A stretch of DNA of 64,000 bases, taken from assembly GCF_004365175.1 (NCBI RefSeq), contig NZ_SOCE01000001.1:5613098-5677097 (forward strand). The letters are read 5' to 3'. The notes beneath the pieces are model-generated. The model worked only from the letters and a program-made list of their open reading frames with translations, did no database searches and was not told the DNA's origin. Numbering within the stretch: position 1 is the stretch's first letter; every line of letters begins with the position of its first letter. Origin of the DNA: Kribbella voronezhensis. GTDB lineage: Bacteria > Actinomycetota > Actinomycetes > Propionibacteriales > Kribbellaceae. The position numbers and the translations under genes are program-made. Of this stretch, positions 31,324-39,659 are shown in pieces.

Positions 31324-33591
31324 GTGAAGAAACCCTCCGCCGTGCTCGGCGGGGCGATCGCGGCCGTCCTGGTGACGGCCTCGCTCGCCACCACCGCAGC
31401 CCCCGCCACCGCAACCACCGCAACCTCCGCCACCGCAACCACCGCCACCGCCTCAACCTCCGCGGCCTCAACGACCGCGGCCTCAACCTCCACCGCCTCA
31501 ACCTCCGCGGCCTCAACGACCGCGGCCTCAACCTCCACCGCCTCAACCTCCACCGCCTCAACCACCGCGGCCTCAACGACCGCCGCCTCGACCACCGAAT
31601 CGACAGCCGCCGGGTCGACGGCCGCGGCGGTGCTCAGTCCGACGCCGTACATGGGGTGGAACACCTACTACGGGCTCGGTGGCGACTTCACCGAGGCGAC
31701 GATCCGTTCGGTCGCGGACTCGATGGTGAGTCGCGGTCTGAAGAAGGCCGGCTACGACATCGTCTGGCTCGACGGCGGCTGGCAGGCCGACGAGTCGCGC
31801 AGCGCGGCCGGCGACCTCCAGCCCAACCCGGCCAAGTTCCCGAACGGCTTGAAATCGCTCGTCGACTACATCCACAGCTTGGGCCTGAAGGCCGGCATCT
31901 ACACCGACGCCGGACCTTATATCCCCGGCCGTTGCGGTCTCGGCAGCGGTGGCTACTACCAGCGTGACGCGGACCAGTTCGCAGCCTGGGGCTTCGACGC
32001 CGTCAAGGTCGACTACCTCTGCGGCATCGCCGCTAACCTCGACCCGAAGACGGTGTTCACCGAGTTCGCCCACGCGCTCCGCAACAACGCGAGCCACCGG
32101 CCGATGATCTTCAACCTGTGCAACCCGGTCACCTCACCCGACTGGGGCAACTACCCGGAGTCGCAGCAGTCGACCTTCTCCTGGTCCTACGCGCCGGCCA
32201 TCGCGCAGTCCTGGCGGACGTACACCGACGTCGGGTTCCAGGGCGACATCAAGTTCAAGGACGTCCTGCGCAACTACGACGCGAACGCGAGGCACCCGGA
32301 GGTCGTGAAGCCGGGCGCGTTCGGCGACCCTGACTACCTTGCTCCCGAGCTCGGCATGTCCGACGAAGAGTTCCGCACGCAACTGACCCTCTGGTCCGTG
32401 GCCGCCGCTCCGCTGATGGTGGGCAGCGACATCCGCAAGCTCAGCGCAACCACGATCGGCATGCTCACCGACCCCGATGTCGTCGGGATCAACCAGGACC
32501 CGGCAGCAGTCCAGGCCGTTCGCGTCGGAGCCGCCGGTACTACGGAGACGTGGGTGAAGCGCCTCGCCGACGGAGGCCGCGCCGTCGTCCTGCTCAACCG
32601 CGGCGACAGCGCCAAAACCCTCACCGCCACAGCGAAAGCCGTCGGCCTGAGCGGTTCACGCTTCACCCTGAAGAACGCCTGGACCAATGCGGTCACCGAG
32701 AGCGCCGGCACGATCAGCGCGGCCGTTCCAGCTCACGGTACTGCGCTGTTCCGGGTCTCGCCGGCGACCGGCCTCCTAGGCATCCCGCACGTGACGGCTG
32801 GGATCCCGCAGGTGACCAAGGTCGGTACGGACGCGCAGCCGGAAGGTGTCGCGCCGGTCGTTGCCGGCGGCGACGAGCTCACCGCCCAGGTCGTCGTCCG
32901 CAACGACGGCCTCCTCCCGATCATGAGCCCGGTCGTCACTCTCACCGGCGAAGCCGGCTGGACCGTGAAGTCGTTGACCACCGCGCCGGCAATCCTTGCT
33001 CCAGGCAAACAAGCGACTTTCGTCTTCACAGTGAAGCTGGCCGCCGACGCGACGCCCGGAAATGCGACGCTGACGGCGAGTACGACGTACGGCGCGATCG
33101 GGTTCGGCAAGCAGCGGCAGACAACGGTCTCGCCGATCGTGGTCGCACCGGTTCCGCCGACCGGTACCGCCGCGCTGTCGCATCACCAGTGGATCGTCGC
33201 TACCAGCGGCTGGATGTCCCCGACGGTCGACCAGAGCGTCGGCGGCGGCTCGCCGATCAGCCTGGTCGGTCAGACCTACCCGACCGGCATCGGTGTCGCG
33301 TCGCCGTCCACCGTGCGGTACTACCTGGGCAAGGCCTGCAGCAGGTTGACCGCGACGGTCGGCATCGACGACGCAGTACGGAATGTCGGTCCGGAAGGTG
33401 GTACGTCGACGTTCCAGGTGGTCGGTGACGGCAAGGTGCTGTTCGACAGCGGGGTCGTCGATCGTGATCACCCGAAGCCGGTCGACGTCGATCTCACCGG
33501 CGTCCGCGTGCTCGACCTGCTGGTCGGCGACGCCGGCGACGGCGGCTACAACGACCGCGCCGACTGGGCGGCTCCGACCGCCACTTGCTGA
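31324..33591 (+). CDS. Secreted GH27 alpha-galactosidase with Ser/Thr/Ala linker, Fn3-like and NPCBM domains
   Basis: A 755-residue secreted enzyme. After a signal peptide (about 1-30) comes an unusual run of about 70 Ser/Thr/Ala residues (33-103). Then the GH27 barrel begins with PYMGWNTYYGLGG, with nucleophile Asp230 in AVKVDYLCG and acid/base Asp302 in WRTYTDVG. LMVGSDIRKL and VVGINQDP are family marks. A C-terminal barrel-associated domain, an NEW3/Fn3-like domain (about 540-610) and an NPCBM domain (about 625-755) complete it. It removes terminal alpha-galactose from polymers outside the cell, complementing the cytoplasmic GH36. Only 35 bases separate it from the GH36 gene, so it likely belongs to the same operon. 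GTG start with AAGGA. Confidence 0.92.
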   Translation: MKKPSAVLGGAIAAVLVTASLATTAAPATATTATSATATTATASTSAASTTAASTSTASTSAASTTAASTSTASTSTASTTAASTTAASTTESTAAGSTAAAVLSPTPYMGWNTYYGLGGDFTEATIRSVADSMVSRGLKKAGYDIVWLDGGWQADESRSAAGDLQPNPAKFPNGLKSLVDYIHSLGLKAGIYTDAGPYIPGRCGLGSGGYYQRDADQFAAWGFDAVKVDYLCGIAANLDPKTVFTEFAHALRNNASHRPMIFNLCNPVTSPDWGNYPESQQSTFSWSYAPAIAQSWRTYTDVGFQGDIKFKDVLRNYDANARHPEVVKPGAFGDPDYLAPELGMSDEEFRTQLTLWSVAAAPLMVGSDIRKLSATTIGMLTDPDVVGINQDPAAVQAVRVGAAGTTETWVKRLADGGRAVVLLNRGDSAKTLTATAKAVGLSGSRFTLKNAWTNAVTESAGTISAAVPAHGTALFRVSPATGLLGIPHVTAGIPQVTKVGTDAQPEGVAPVVAGGDELTAQVVVRNDGLLPIMSPVVTLTGEAGWTVKSLTTAPAILAPGKQATFVFTVKLAADATPGNATLTASTTYGAIGFGKQRQTTVSPIVVAPVPPTGTAALSHHQWIVATSGWMSPTVDQSVGGGSPISLVGQTYPTGIGVASPSTVRYYLGKACSRLTATVGIDDAVRNVGPEGGTSTFQVVGDGKVLFDSGVVDRDHPKPVDVDLTGVRVLDLLVGDAGDGGYNDRADWAAPTATC
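31438..31596 (+). repeat. Tandem 15-bp-type repeats encoding the Ser/Thr/Ala linker
   Basis: Short units of the form GCCTCAAC(C/G)(T/A)CC are repeated about ten times in frame inside the GH27 gene, giving AAST/STAST blocks between the signal peptide and the catalytic domain. Two longer blocks are near-identical, showing slippage. Confidence 0.75.
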
Positions 33592-33738
33592 CAGTGCCCG
33601 CCTGAACAAGCGGCTCCGACAGCCACCTTGCTGACAGTGCCCGCCTGAACAAGCGGCTCCGACAGCCACCTTGCTGACAGACTCCGCCTGAACAGACGGC
33701 TCCGACAGCCATCTGCGGCAGGTTCGGCCTGAACAATT
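33569..33738 (+). repeat. 43-bp tandem repeat overlapping the GH27 gene end (four copies)
   Basis: Four consecutive units beginning CGGCTCCGAC at 33569, 33611, 33654 and 33697, with a 43-base period (first and last 42). The first unit includes the last codons and stop of the GH27 gene; the other three are non-coding. Each unit contains CCGC-8-GCGG across its junction, a small hairpin. The middle copies are nearly identical. Confidence 0.85.
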
Positions 33739-33742
33739 AGAT

Positions 33743-33772
33743 GAGGGGCAGACCGTTTTCGGTCTGCCCCTC
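33743..33772. terminator. Strong terminator after the alpha-galactosidase operon
   Basis: GAGGGGCAGACC (33743-33754) and GGTCTGCCCCTC (33761-33772) form a perfect 12-base stem with loop GTTTTC. GTGTGTTT follows on the plus strand. It separates the repeat array from the next gene. Confidence 0.85.
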
Positions 33773-33824
33773 GGGTGTGTTTGGGTGGGGTCGATCATCC
33801 GCCCGGAGTGTTGTGAGGAACCGC

Positions 33825-35360
33825 ATGAAACGTAAGCAGTGGAAGCTCGGAACCGCCGCGGTGGTGGCTGCCGGTCTGGTCGTCGGAGGGGTGGTGCACG
33901 CGGCGACCGCGGACACCGCCAAGCCCGGCGCGCAGCAGTTGCCACCGGCCACCGGTTCGGTTGCCCTGAGCCCCGCTGAACTACTCGCCGCCGCCCCGCC
34001 GGCTGCCGCCACCGGCGTGGTCCGTCCCGGTGGCGCAGTGCAGCCGAAGTCGGCCGCCGCGGTCGCCAGAGCCGTCGCCGCCGCGCCGACGTCGGGCAAA
34101 CTTTCGATCAAGGCTGTCTACCAGAGCACGAACTACAACTGCGTGCCGGCGTCGAGCGCCATCAGCCTCGGCACCTTCGGCGTCAGCGTCACCCAGGAGA
34201 CGCTGGCCAAGAAGATGGGCACGACCACGTCGGGGACCTGGGACAAGACCGCCCTGCCGGTCATCAACGGCTACATCAATCCGCTCGGGTACTCGGTCTG
34301 GGACACCGACACCACCAGTAGCGCGACCAACCTGCTGAACTGGGCGGCGTACGACATCGGCACGCTGAAGCGCGCGCCGAAGATCGGCGTCTGGATGGAG
34401 AAGCTGCCCTGGAACAAGGGGCTGAGCGGCCACTTCGGGCACGCGATCCTGATCTACGGCTACGACCTGACGGCCAAGACGCTGACGGTCTGGGATCCGT
34501 GGAAGCCCACCGGCGGCACGCACACCCTGACCGCCGCAGCACTGAACGCGACGATGCAGACCGGCGGCCTGTCGTACCTGGCCGGTCACTCGGACGCGGA
34601 CCTGACCAACGCGGGGGATCTGAGCGGCGACAAGCTCAACGACATGGTCGCGGTGCACAGGCCGACCGGCACGCTCTACCGCTACACCAACAACGCGGCG
34701 GGCGCGTTCGAGGGCGGCAGCAACGCCGTGAAGCTCGGCACCGGCTGGAACGGGTACACCGAGTTGACGGGAGTCGGCGATCTCACCGGAGACGGCGTCG
34801 CTGATCTGGCGGCGATCGAGAAGGCGACCGGCAAACTGTGGCTCTACCGCGGCCCGGCACTGTCGGCCTCCACCCGGCTGTTGATCGGGACCGGCGGCTG
34901 GAACGGGATGCGCGACCTGATGGGCATCGGCAACGTCACCGGCGACGCCCACCCCGACCTGGTCGCGATCGAGAAGTCGACCGGCAAGCTCTGGGTCTAC
35001 CCGGGCAAGGCGAACGGGCTCGGCACCCGCAAGCAGATCGGCACCAGCTGGACCAGCATGACGAAGCTGGCCGCTGTCGGCGACCTGTCCCGTGACGGCA
35101 AGCCCGACTTCGTCGCGGTCGACTCGGCCGGGAAGTTGTGGCTGTACAAGGGCCTTACCTTCGCCGGCGGCACCAGCCGGGTCCAGATCGGCACCGGCTG
35201 GAGCGGCATGCGTTCGCTCACCGGCGTCGGTGACCTGAACGGCGACAAGATCCCCGATCTGATCGCGGTCGCGAACACCGGCGGGGACATGTACCTGTAC
35301 CCCGGCAAGGCGAACGGACTGGGCACCCGCACGAAGCAAGGCAGCGGCTGGAACGGCTGA
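33825..35360 (+). CDS. Secreted C39-like (papain-fold) domain fused to FG-GAP/VCBS repeats
   Basis: A 511-residue protein. A signal peptide (MKRKQWKLGTAAVVAAGLVV) and an Ala/Pro-rich region (to about 90) precede a C39-like cysteine-peptidase-type domain with candidate residues Cys in YNCVPASSA, His in GHFGHAILIYGYD and Asp in VWDPWKP. From about residue 270 come five repeats of about 50 residues (GDLTGDGVADLAAIEKATGK type, with LWLYRG or LWVYPGKANG) that bind calcium in FG-GAP/VCBS propellers. GAGGAA precedes the ATG at 33825. No bacteriocin precursor or ABC exporter is adjacent, so a role as a secreted peptidase is an inference from fold only. Confidence 0.8.
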   Translation: MKRKQWKLGTAAVVAAGLVVGGVVHAATADTAKPGAQQLPPATGSVALSPAELLAAAPPAAATGVVRPGGAVQPKSAAAVARAVAAAPTSGKLSIKAVYQSTNYNCVPASSAISLGTFGVSVTQETLAKKMGTTTSGTWDKTALPVINGYINPLGYSVWDTDTTSSATNLLNWAAYDIGTLKRAPKIGVWMEKLPWNKGLSGHFGHAILIYGYDLTAKTLTVWDPWKPTGGTHTLTAAALNATMQTGGLSYLAGHSDADLTNAGDLSGDKLNDMVAVHRPTGTLYRYTNNAAGAFEGGSNAVKLGTGWNGYTELTGVGDLTGDGVADLAAIEKATGKLWLYRGPALSASTRLLIGTGGWNGMRDLMGIGNVTGDAHPDLVAIEKSTGKLWVYPGKANGLGTRKQIGTSWTSMTKLAAVGDLSRDGKPDFVAVDSAGKLWLYKGLTFAGGTSRVQIGTGWSGMRSLTGVGDLNGDKIPDLIAVANTGGDMYLYPGKANGLGTRTKQGSGWNG

Positions 35361-35372
35361 GCCGGCCGGTGG

Positions 35373-35410
35373 GTGGTGGTCGGTGACTTCGCGGGAACAC
35401 CGACCACCAC
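35373..35410. terminator. Bidirectional terminator between convergent genes
   Basis: GTGGTGGTCGGTG (35373-35385) and CACCGACCACCAC (35398-35410), a perfect 13-base stem with a 12-base loop, between the stops of the C39-like gene (35360) and the questin-oxidase-like gene (35416). Confidence 0.85.
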
Positions 35411-35415
35411 TACTC

Positions 35416-36477
35416 CTATTTGATCAGATCTCCGACCCGTTGGGCAGCCGCCAGGACGTCCGAATCGTGGCTGTGCGCGTACGCGTCGAGGGCGGTGTCC
35501 GCGAACTTGATCACGTGCTCGTCGGAATGCTTCAGCGCGTAATCCATCAGCTCGTCTGCGTGGACACCACCCGCCGGCAATTCATCCCGCGGCAGCGGCT
35601 GCGCGGGCGCATACGCGGCAGTGATCGCAGCGCTGGCCGCCCAGACCGACGACAGACTCGGTGCCCACAGTGACTGCGGCAGCGCAGGGAGTGTGTGCAG
35701 TACTGCGTTTGGCGCGGTCGCCGTGTGCACCAGGAGCACCGGGCTGCCGTGCCCATGCGTGAGATAGCGCGCCGCGGCCCCGGAGACGAGGTCGGCCAGT
35801 TGGCGCTCGACGTCGGCCGGGCTGGTCGGCGTACGGAGGGATCGCAACGACGCCGGCCAGGTCGGCAGCTCGGCGAGCTGGCCGAAGCGGACAGCCACCG
35901 TTCCTTGCTGGGACGGGATCCGCGGGATGGCGTCGAGCGCGTCGTTCACCTCGAGCGTGCCTTCAGAGCGTCGGTGACGACCAGGCGCCGCCTCTGCGGC
36001 ACCCGGCACGCTCCGCATCCGAGCTGCCCAGAACGCGAGACCATGAGCCAGTTCCGTTACGGCGGCCGGGCTCTCGTCGCCACGCAGCAGGGTTCGTACT
36101 GCGTGGCTGACGCGGATCACCCCGTGCGTCGCGCCGGCCACGATGCCCGGCAGCAGGCGCGGCCACCAGGTGACCAGCACCTCGCGCCACGGGTGCTCTT
36201 GCATCTGTTCCACGAAGTACGCCGACCAGTCACCGATTCGTCGGCCGTCTCCGAGCGCGTCCCGCCAGCTCTCGTCGGTGATGCGGTCGCTCACCGACGG
36301 GAGTTCGCTGAGCTTGCCGACGTAGGTGTCGACCCAGCGATGTACGCCGTCCGCGAGACCACGTCGTACGAGGACCTCGACGGCCATCGGGCCATGGTTG
36401 GTGAGCGTGTTCTCGCCCCACTCCGGCCCGGTTCGCGCGAACCGTTCGTACGCCTCGTCCAGAATCCCGTCGCTCAT
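35416..36477 (-). CDS. Questin-oxidase-like family protein
   Basis: A 353-residue protein. DEAYERFARTGPEWGENTLT and NHGPMAVEVLVRRG at the start, with THGVIRVSHAVRTLL and HGLAFWAARM further on, recall the questin oxidase-like family. That family is named after a fungal Baeyer-Villiger-type enzyme, but the function of its bacterial members is not established. Conserved histidines (NHGP, THGV, SHAV, AHGL) could bind a metal. The ATG at 36477 is chosen because the family N-terminus starts there; the frame stays open far upstream through the divergent regulator and is not coding there. It is divergent from the SARP regulator at 36580. Confidence 0.75.
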   Translation of the reverse strand: MSDGILDEAYERFARTGPEWGENTLTNHGPMAVEVLVRRGLADGVHRWVDTYVGKLSELPSVSDRITDESWRDALGDGRRIGDWSAYFVEQMQEHPWREVLVTWWPRLLPGIVAGATHGVIRVSHAVRTLLRGDESPAAVTELAHGLAFWAARMRSVPGAAEAAPGRHRRSEGTLEVNDALDAIPRIPSQQGTVAVRFGQLAELPTWPASLRSLRTPTSPADVERQLADLVSGAAARYLTHGHGSPVLLVHTATAPNAVLHTLPALPQSLWAPSLSSVWAASAAITAAYAPAQPLPRDELPAGGVHADELMDYALKHSDEHVIKFADTALDAYAHSHDSDVLAAAQRVGDLIK

Positions 36478-36566
36478 GCGCGCAGTGTGCCGAACCCACC
36501 TGTAGATCCACTGTGGAGCAAGCAGGTGCGGTGACACATCGGCCGCATCCGAGACCCACAGTGCCC

Positions 36567-36572
36567 TAGTCT
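36567..36572 (+). promoter_or_regulatory. -10-like box just upstream of the SARP regulator, leaderless start likely
   Basis: TAGTCT ends 7 bases before the ATG at 36580 and no ribosome site is present, so transcription probably starts at or very near the A of the start codon. No convincing -35 box is seen. Confidence 0.4.
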
Positions 36573-36579
36573 CGGCGTC

Positions 36580-39500
36580 ATGCGGTTCGGCGTACTGGGG
36601 CCGGTGGCGGTCTGGACGGACGACGGGGAGCCGGTGCGGATCCCCGAGCGGAAGGTGCGCGCCCTGTTGGCCGAACTGCTCGTGTCCGAAGGGCGAGTGG
36701 TTCCCGCCGCGCGGTTGATCGCTGATCTCTGGCCGGAGCGGATGCCACGGGATCCTGCCAACGCGTTGCAGCTGCGGGTTTCGCAACTCCGCCGGGCACT
36801 CGAAGCCGCCGAGCCGGGAGCTCGGGACTTGGTGGTCTCGCAGCCGCCGGGTTATCGGCTCGACGCGGTCACGGACGTTGCGGAGTTCCGCTCGCTGGTC
36901 GAGGCTTCCGGCGAACTGCGGTCCCGCGCCAGGCGATTGAGCGAGGCGCTCGCGTTGTGGCGCGGTACGCCGTACGCCGATTTCTCGGCGGAGCCGTTCG
37001 TCCGGGCGGCCGTGGATCGCCTGGACGAGGAGCGACTCACTGCAGTCGAGTCGCTGTCCGAGCTCCGGTTGGAGCTGGGAGAGCACGCTGAACTGATCGG
37101 GGAGCTCGGTGATCTGGTGCGGCGGCATCCACTGCGCCTGCGCTTGCGGGCGGCGTACCTGAAGGCGCTCTATCGAACGGGACGGCACAGCGAGGCGCTC
37201 GACAGTTACCGCAGGTTGCGCGAACGGCTCAAGGAAGAGCTCGGCCTGGAGCCGTCTGCGGAGTTGATGGAGCTGCAGCAGGGGATCCTGCGGCAGGACC
37301 CCCGACTGGACGCACCGCCGACCCGACGGCGCTCGAACCTGCCGGCTGCGGTGACGGAGCTCATCGGCCGCGAGCAGTTGCTGGCCGAGGCGGTCTCGGC
37401 ATTGAAGACGAACCGGTTGGTGACCCTGACCGGGCCGGGTGGCGTCGGCAAGTCCCGGATTGCAATCGAGGCGGCGCGACAGGTCGCCGGTGACTTCGCG
37501 GACGGTGTCTGGCTGGTCGAACTCGCAGCCTTGGAGCGATCCGACTCGAACGCCGCCGCGGTAATCGGCTTGGCTGAGGCGATTGCCGCGGCGGTGGGCG
37601 TCCGGGACCGCCAATTGGCCGATGCCTTGAGCAACCAGTCGGTGCTGCTGGTCCTCGACAACTGCGAGCATCTGGTCGGCTGCGTTGCCGGGTTGATCGG
37701 AGATTTGTTGCGCAAGGCCCCCGGTTTGCGAGTGCTGGTGACGAGCCAGGAGCCGCTGGCTGCGAACGGCGAGCGGCTGGTGGTGGTCCGCCCGCTCGCA
37801 GTCGAGGCCGCCGCCGAGCTGTTCGTACTGCGGGCGTCGGCGGCCGGCGGTGTGGTGGAGGAGGACTCCGCCGTCGCCGCGATCTGCGACCGGCTGGACG
37901 GCCTGCCACTCGCGCTCGAGTTGGCCGCGACGCGGGTCAGGTCGCTCGGCGTCACGGAGTTGTCGGCGCGGCTGGACGATCGGTTCAAGATGCTGGAGTC
38001 CGGACGACGTGATGGTCCGCGGCGGCATCAGACGCTGCGGGCGATGGTCGACTGGAGCTGGGAACTCCTGAGCGAGCCGGAACAGGTGGCATTGCGTCGG
38101 CTGTCCGTCCACGCGGACAGTTGCACGCTGGAGGCCGCCGCAGCGGTTGGCGCCAGCGCTGAGTTGGTCGGCCGCCTCGTCGACCGCTCGCTGGTGAGCG
38201 TCGTGGACGGCCCGCGGTACCGGTTGCTCGAATCGATCAAGCTGTACGCCGGGGAGCGGCTTCGGGAGGCCGGTGAGGCGGCCGAGATCCAGCGCCGGGC
38301 GATCGACTGTTACGGCTGTCTCGCGGTCCAGGCCGAGCCGAAGTTGTACGGGCACGAGCAGCGCGACTGGCTGGGCCGGCTCGACGCGGAGACGGCCAAC
38401 CTGCGCGCAGTACTGGACGCCGCGGTCGCTCTCGGCGATGGCGAGTCGGCGCTGCGATTGGTGGATGCGCTTGCTTGGTACTGGTTCCTGCGCGGGCGGA
38501 TCGGGGAAGCAGAACGCGCTTTCGCTGCTGCTCTGGGTATTGCTGGAGCCGGTGATGAGGGCCTTAAGCAACGGGTTGTCGGATGGCAGGCGGGAATCCG
38601 GCTGCTGAGGGACGACTCGGCGCGTGGGACGGCGGCCCGGACGTTGCTGGCGGCCGACCGGCGGATCAGGGCGCACTGGTTCCTGGGGTTCGCACATCGT
38701 GGAGGAGCCGTGGCGGCGACTGTCGAGGTCGTCGACGCGGCGCTGGCGGAGTACGAGTCGGCGGGGGACCAGTGGGGGATCGCGGCGGCGTTGAGCGTGC
38801 GCGGGACGCTCGGGCGGGCTCGTGGGGAGTTGGCCGAGGCCCGCAGGGATGCGGCCCGGAGCGAGGAGATCTTTCGTCGGCTCGGTGATCGGTGGGGACA
38901 GGTGAAGGCGACGAACAGCCTGGCCGAACTCGCCGAGATCTCCGGCGACTACGAGCGGGCAGCCGAGTTGCATCGCGACGGCGTACGGATGGCCGAAGAG
39001 CTCGGACTCTGGGGTGAAGCGTCACTGCGGTTGTCAGGGCTCGGCCGGATCGCCTTGCTGCAAAGGGACTTCGCGGCGGCTGAAGAGTTCCACACCCGGG
39101 CGATGAAGCTGGCTGCCGAGCAGGGCAACAAGCCGGCTGAGGAGTTCGCCGAACTCGGACTCGGTCTGGGCGCACGTAGACAGGGCAAGCTCGACATCGC
39201 CGAGCGCCATTTCCGCCGCTGGCTCGACTGGCTCCGTCACCTCGACTCGCAGCCCGGCGTACCCCTCGTGCTCGCCGAACTGGGCTTCATCGCCGAGCAG
39301 CGTGGTGACGGTTCAGCGGCCCTGGCCCTGCACACCGAAGGCCTGGCGGCAGCCGAAGCGGTGGGCGACCCCCGCGCCCTCGCCCTGGCCTACGAAGGCC
39401 TGGCCGGCGCGCACTCACTCACCGATGACGCTCTCGGGGCTGCGCGGTTGCTTGGGCGAGCGGCGCACCTCCGCGAGTCTGTCGGCGCACCCCTCCCGCC

Positions 39501-39600
39501 GGCCGAGCGCGCCGACGTAGACCGCATCACCAACCGCCTCATCGGGACCCTCGGCAACACCACCTTCACCGCCGAACACACCCGCGGCCGCACGCCCTGA
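36580..39600 (+). CDS. AfsR/SARP-family transcriptional regulator with NB-ARC ATPase and TPR region
   Basis: A 1006-residue regulator. Residues 1-95 form an OmpR-like winged helix (LGPVAVWTDDGEPVRIPERK, ALQLRVSQLRRALE), 96-240 the bacterial transcriptional activator domain, and about 260-560 an NB-ARC/STAND ATPase with Walker A GPGGVGKS (near 285-291) and VLLVLDNCEHLVG as Walker B. The rest is helical tetratricopeptide-like repeats (for example GDYERAAELHRDGVRMAEEL). Such proteins activate specialised-metabolism or sugar genes on ATP binding. No biosynthetic cluster is present here; the divergent questin-oxidase-like gene is the nearest candidate target. The alpha/beta hydrolase gene faces it convergently. 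Confidence 0.92.
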   Translation: MRFGVLGPVAVWTDDGEPVRIPERKVRALLAELLVSEGRVVPAARLIADLWPERMPRDPANALQLRVSQLRRALEAAEPGARDLVVSQPPGYRLDAVTDVAEFRSLVEASGELRSRARRLSEALALWRGTPYADFSAEPFVRAAVDRLDEERLTAVESLSELRLELGEHAELIGELGDLVRRHPLRLRLRAAYLKALYRTGRHSEALDSYRRLRERLKEELGLEPSAELMELQQGILRQDPRLDAPPTRRRSNLPAAVTELIGREQLLAEAVSALKTNRLVTLTGPGGVGKSRIAIEAARQVAGDFADGVWLVELAALERSDSNAAAVIGLAEAIAAAVGVRDRQLADALSNQSVLLVLDNCEHLVGCVAGLIGDLLRKAPGLRVLVTSQEPLAANGERLVVVRPLAVEAAAELFVLRASAAGGVVEEDSAVAAICDRLDGLPLALELAATRVRSLGVTELSARLDDRFKMLESGRRDGPRRHQTLRAMVDWSWELLSEPEQVALRRLSVHADSCTLEAAAAVGASAELVGRLVDRSLVSVVDGPRYRLLESIKLYAGERLREAGEAAEIQRRAIDCYGCLAVQAEPKLYGHEQRDWLGRLDAETANLRAVLDAAVALGDGESALRLVDALAWYWFLRGRIGEAERAFAAALGIAGAGDEGLKQRVVGWQAGIRLLRDDSARGTAARTLLAADRRIRAHWFLGFAHRGGAVAATVEVVDAALAEYESAGDQWGIAAALSVRGTLGRARGELAEARRDAARSEEIFRRLGDRWGQVKATNSLAELAEISGDYERAAELHRDGVRMAEELGLWGEASLRLSGLGRIALLQRDFAAAEEFHTRAMKLAAEQGNKPAEEFAELGLGLGARRQGKLDIAERHFRRWLDWLRHLDSQPGVPLVLAELGFIAEQRGDGSAALALHTEGLAAAEAVGDPRALALAYEGLAGAHSLTDDALGAARLLGRAAHLRESVGAPLPPAERADVDRITNRLIGTLGNTTFTAEHTRGRTP

Positions 39601-39659
39601 CCGCAGCAACCGGTCTTCAAGGCCGCGCGGGCGGCGGGTGGACGGCGGCGGCCAGATCG

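Noticed and set aside
33569..33738. Possible CRISPR or attachment site
   Set aside because: Direct head-to-tail repeats without spacers and with no integrase in the window.
36580..39600. SARP regulator as a sign of an antibiotic cluster
   Set aside because: No polyketide, peptide or terpene synthase or other biosynthetic core gene is present in the window.
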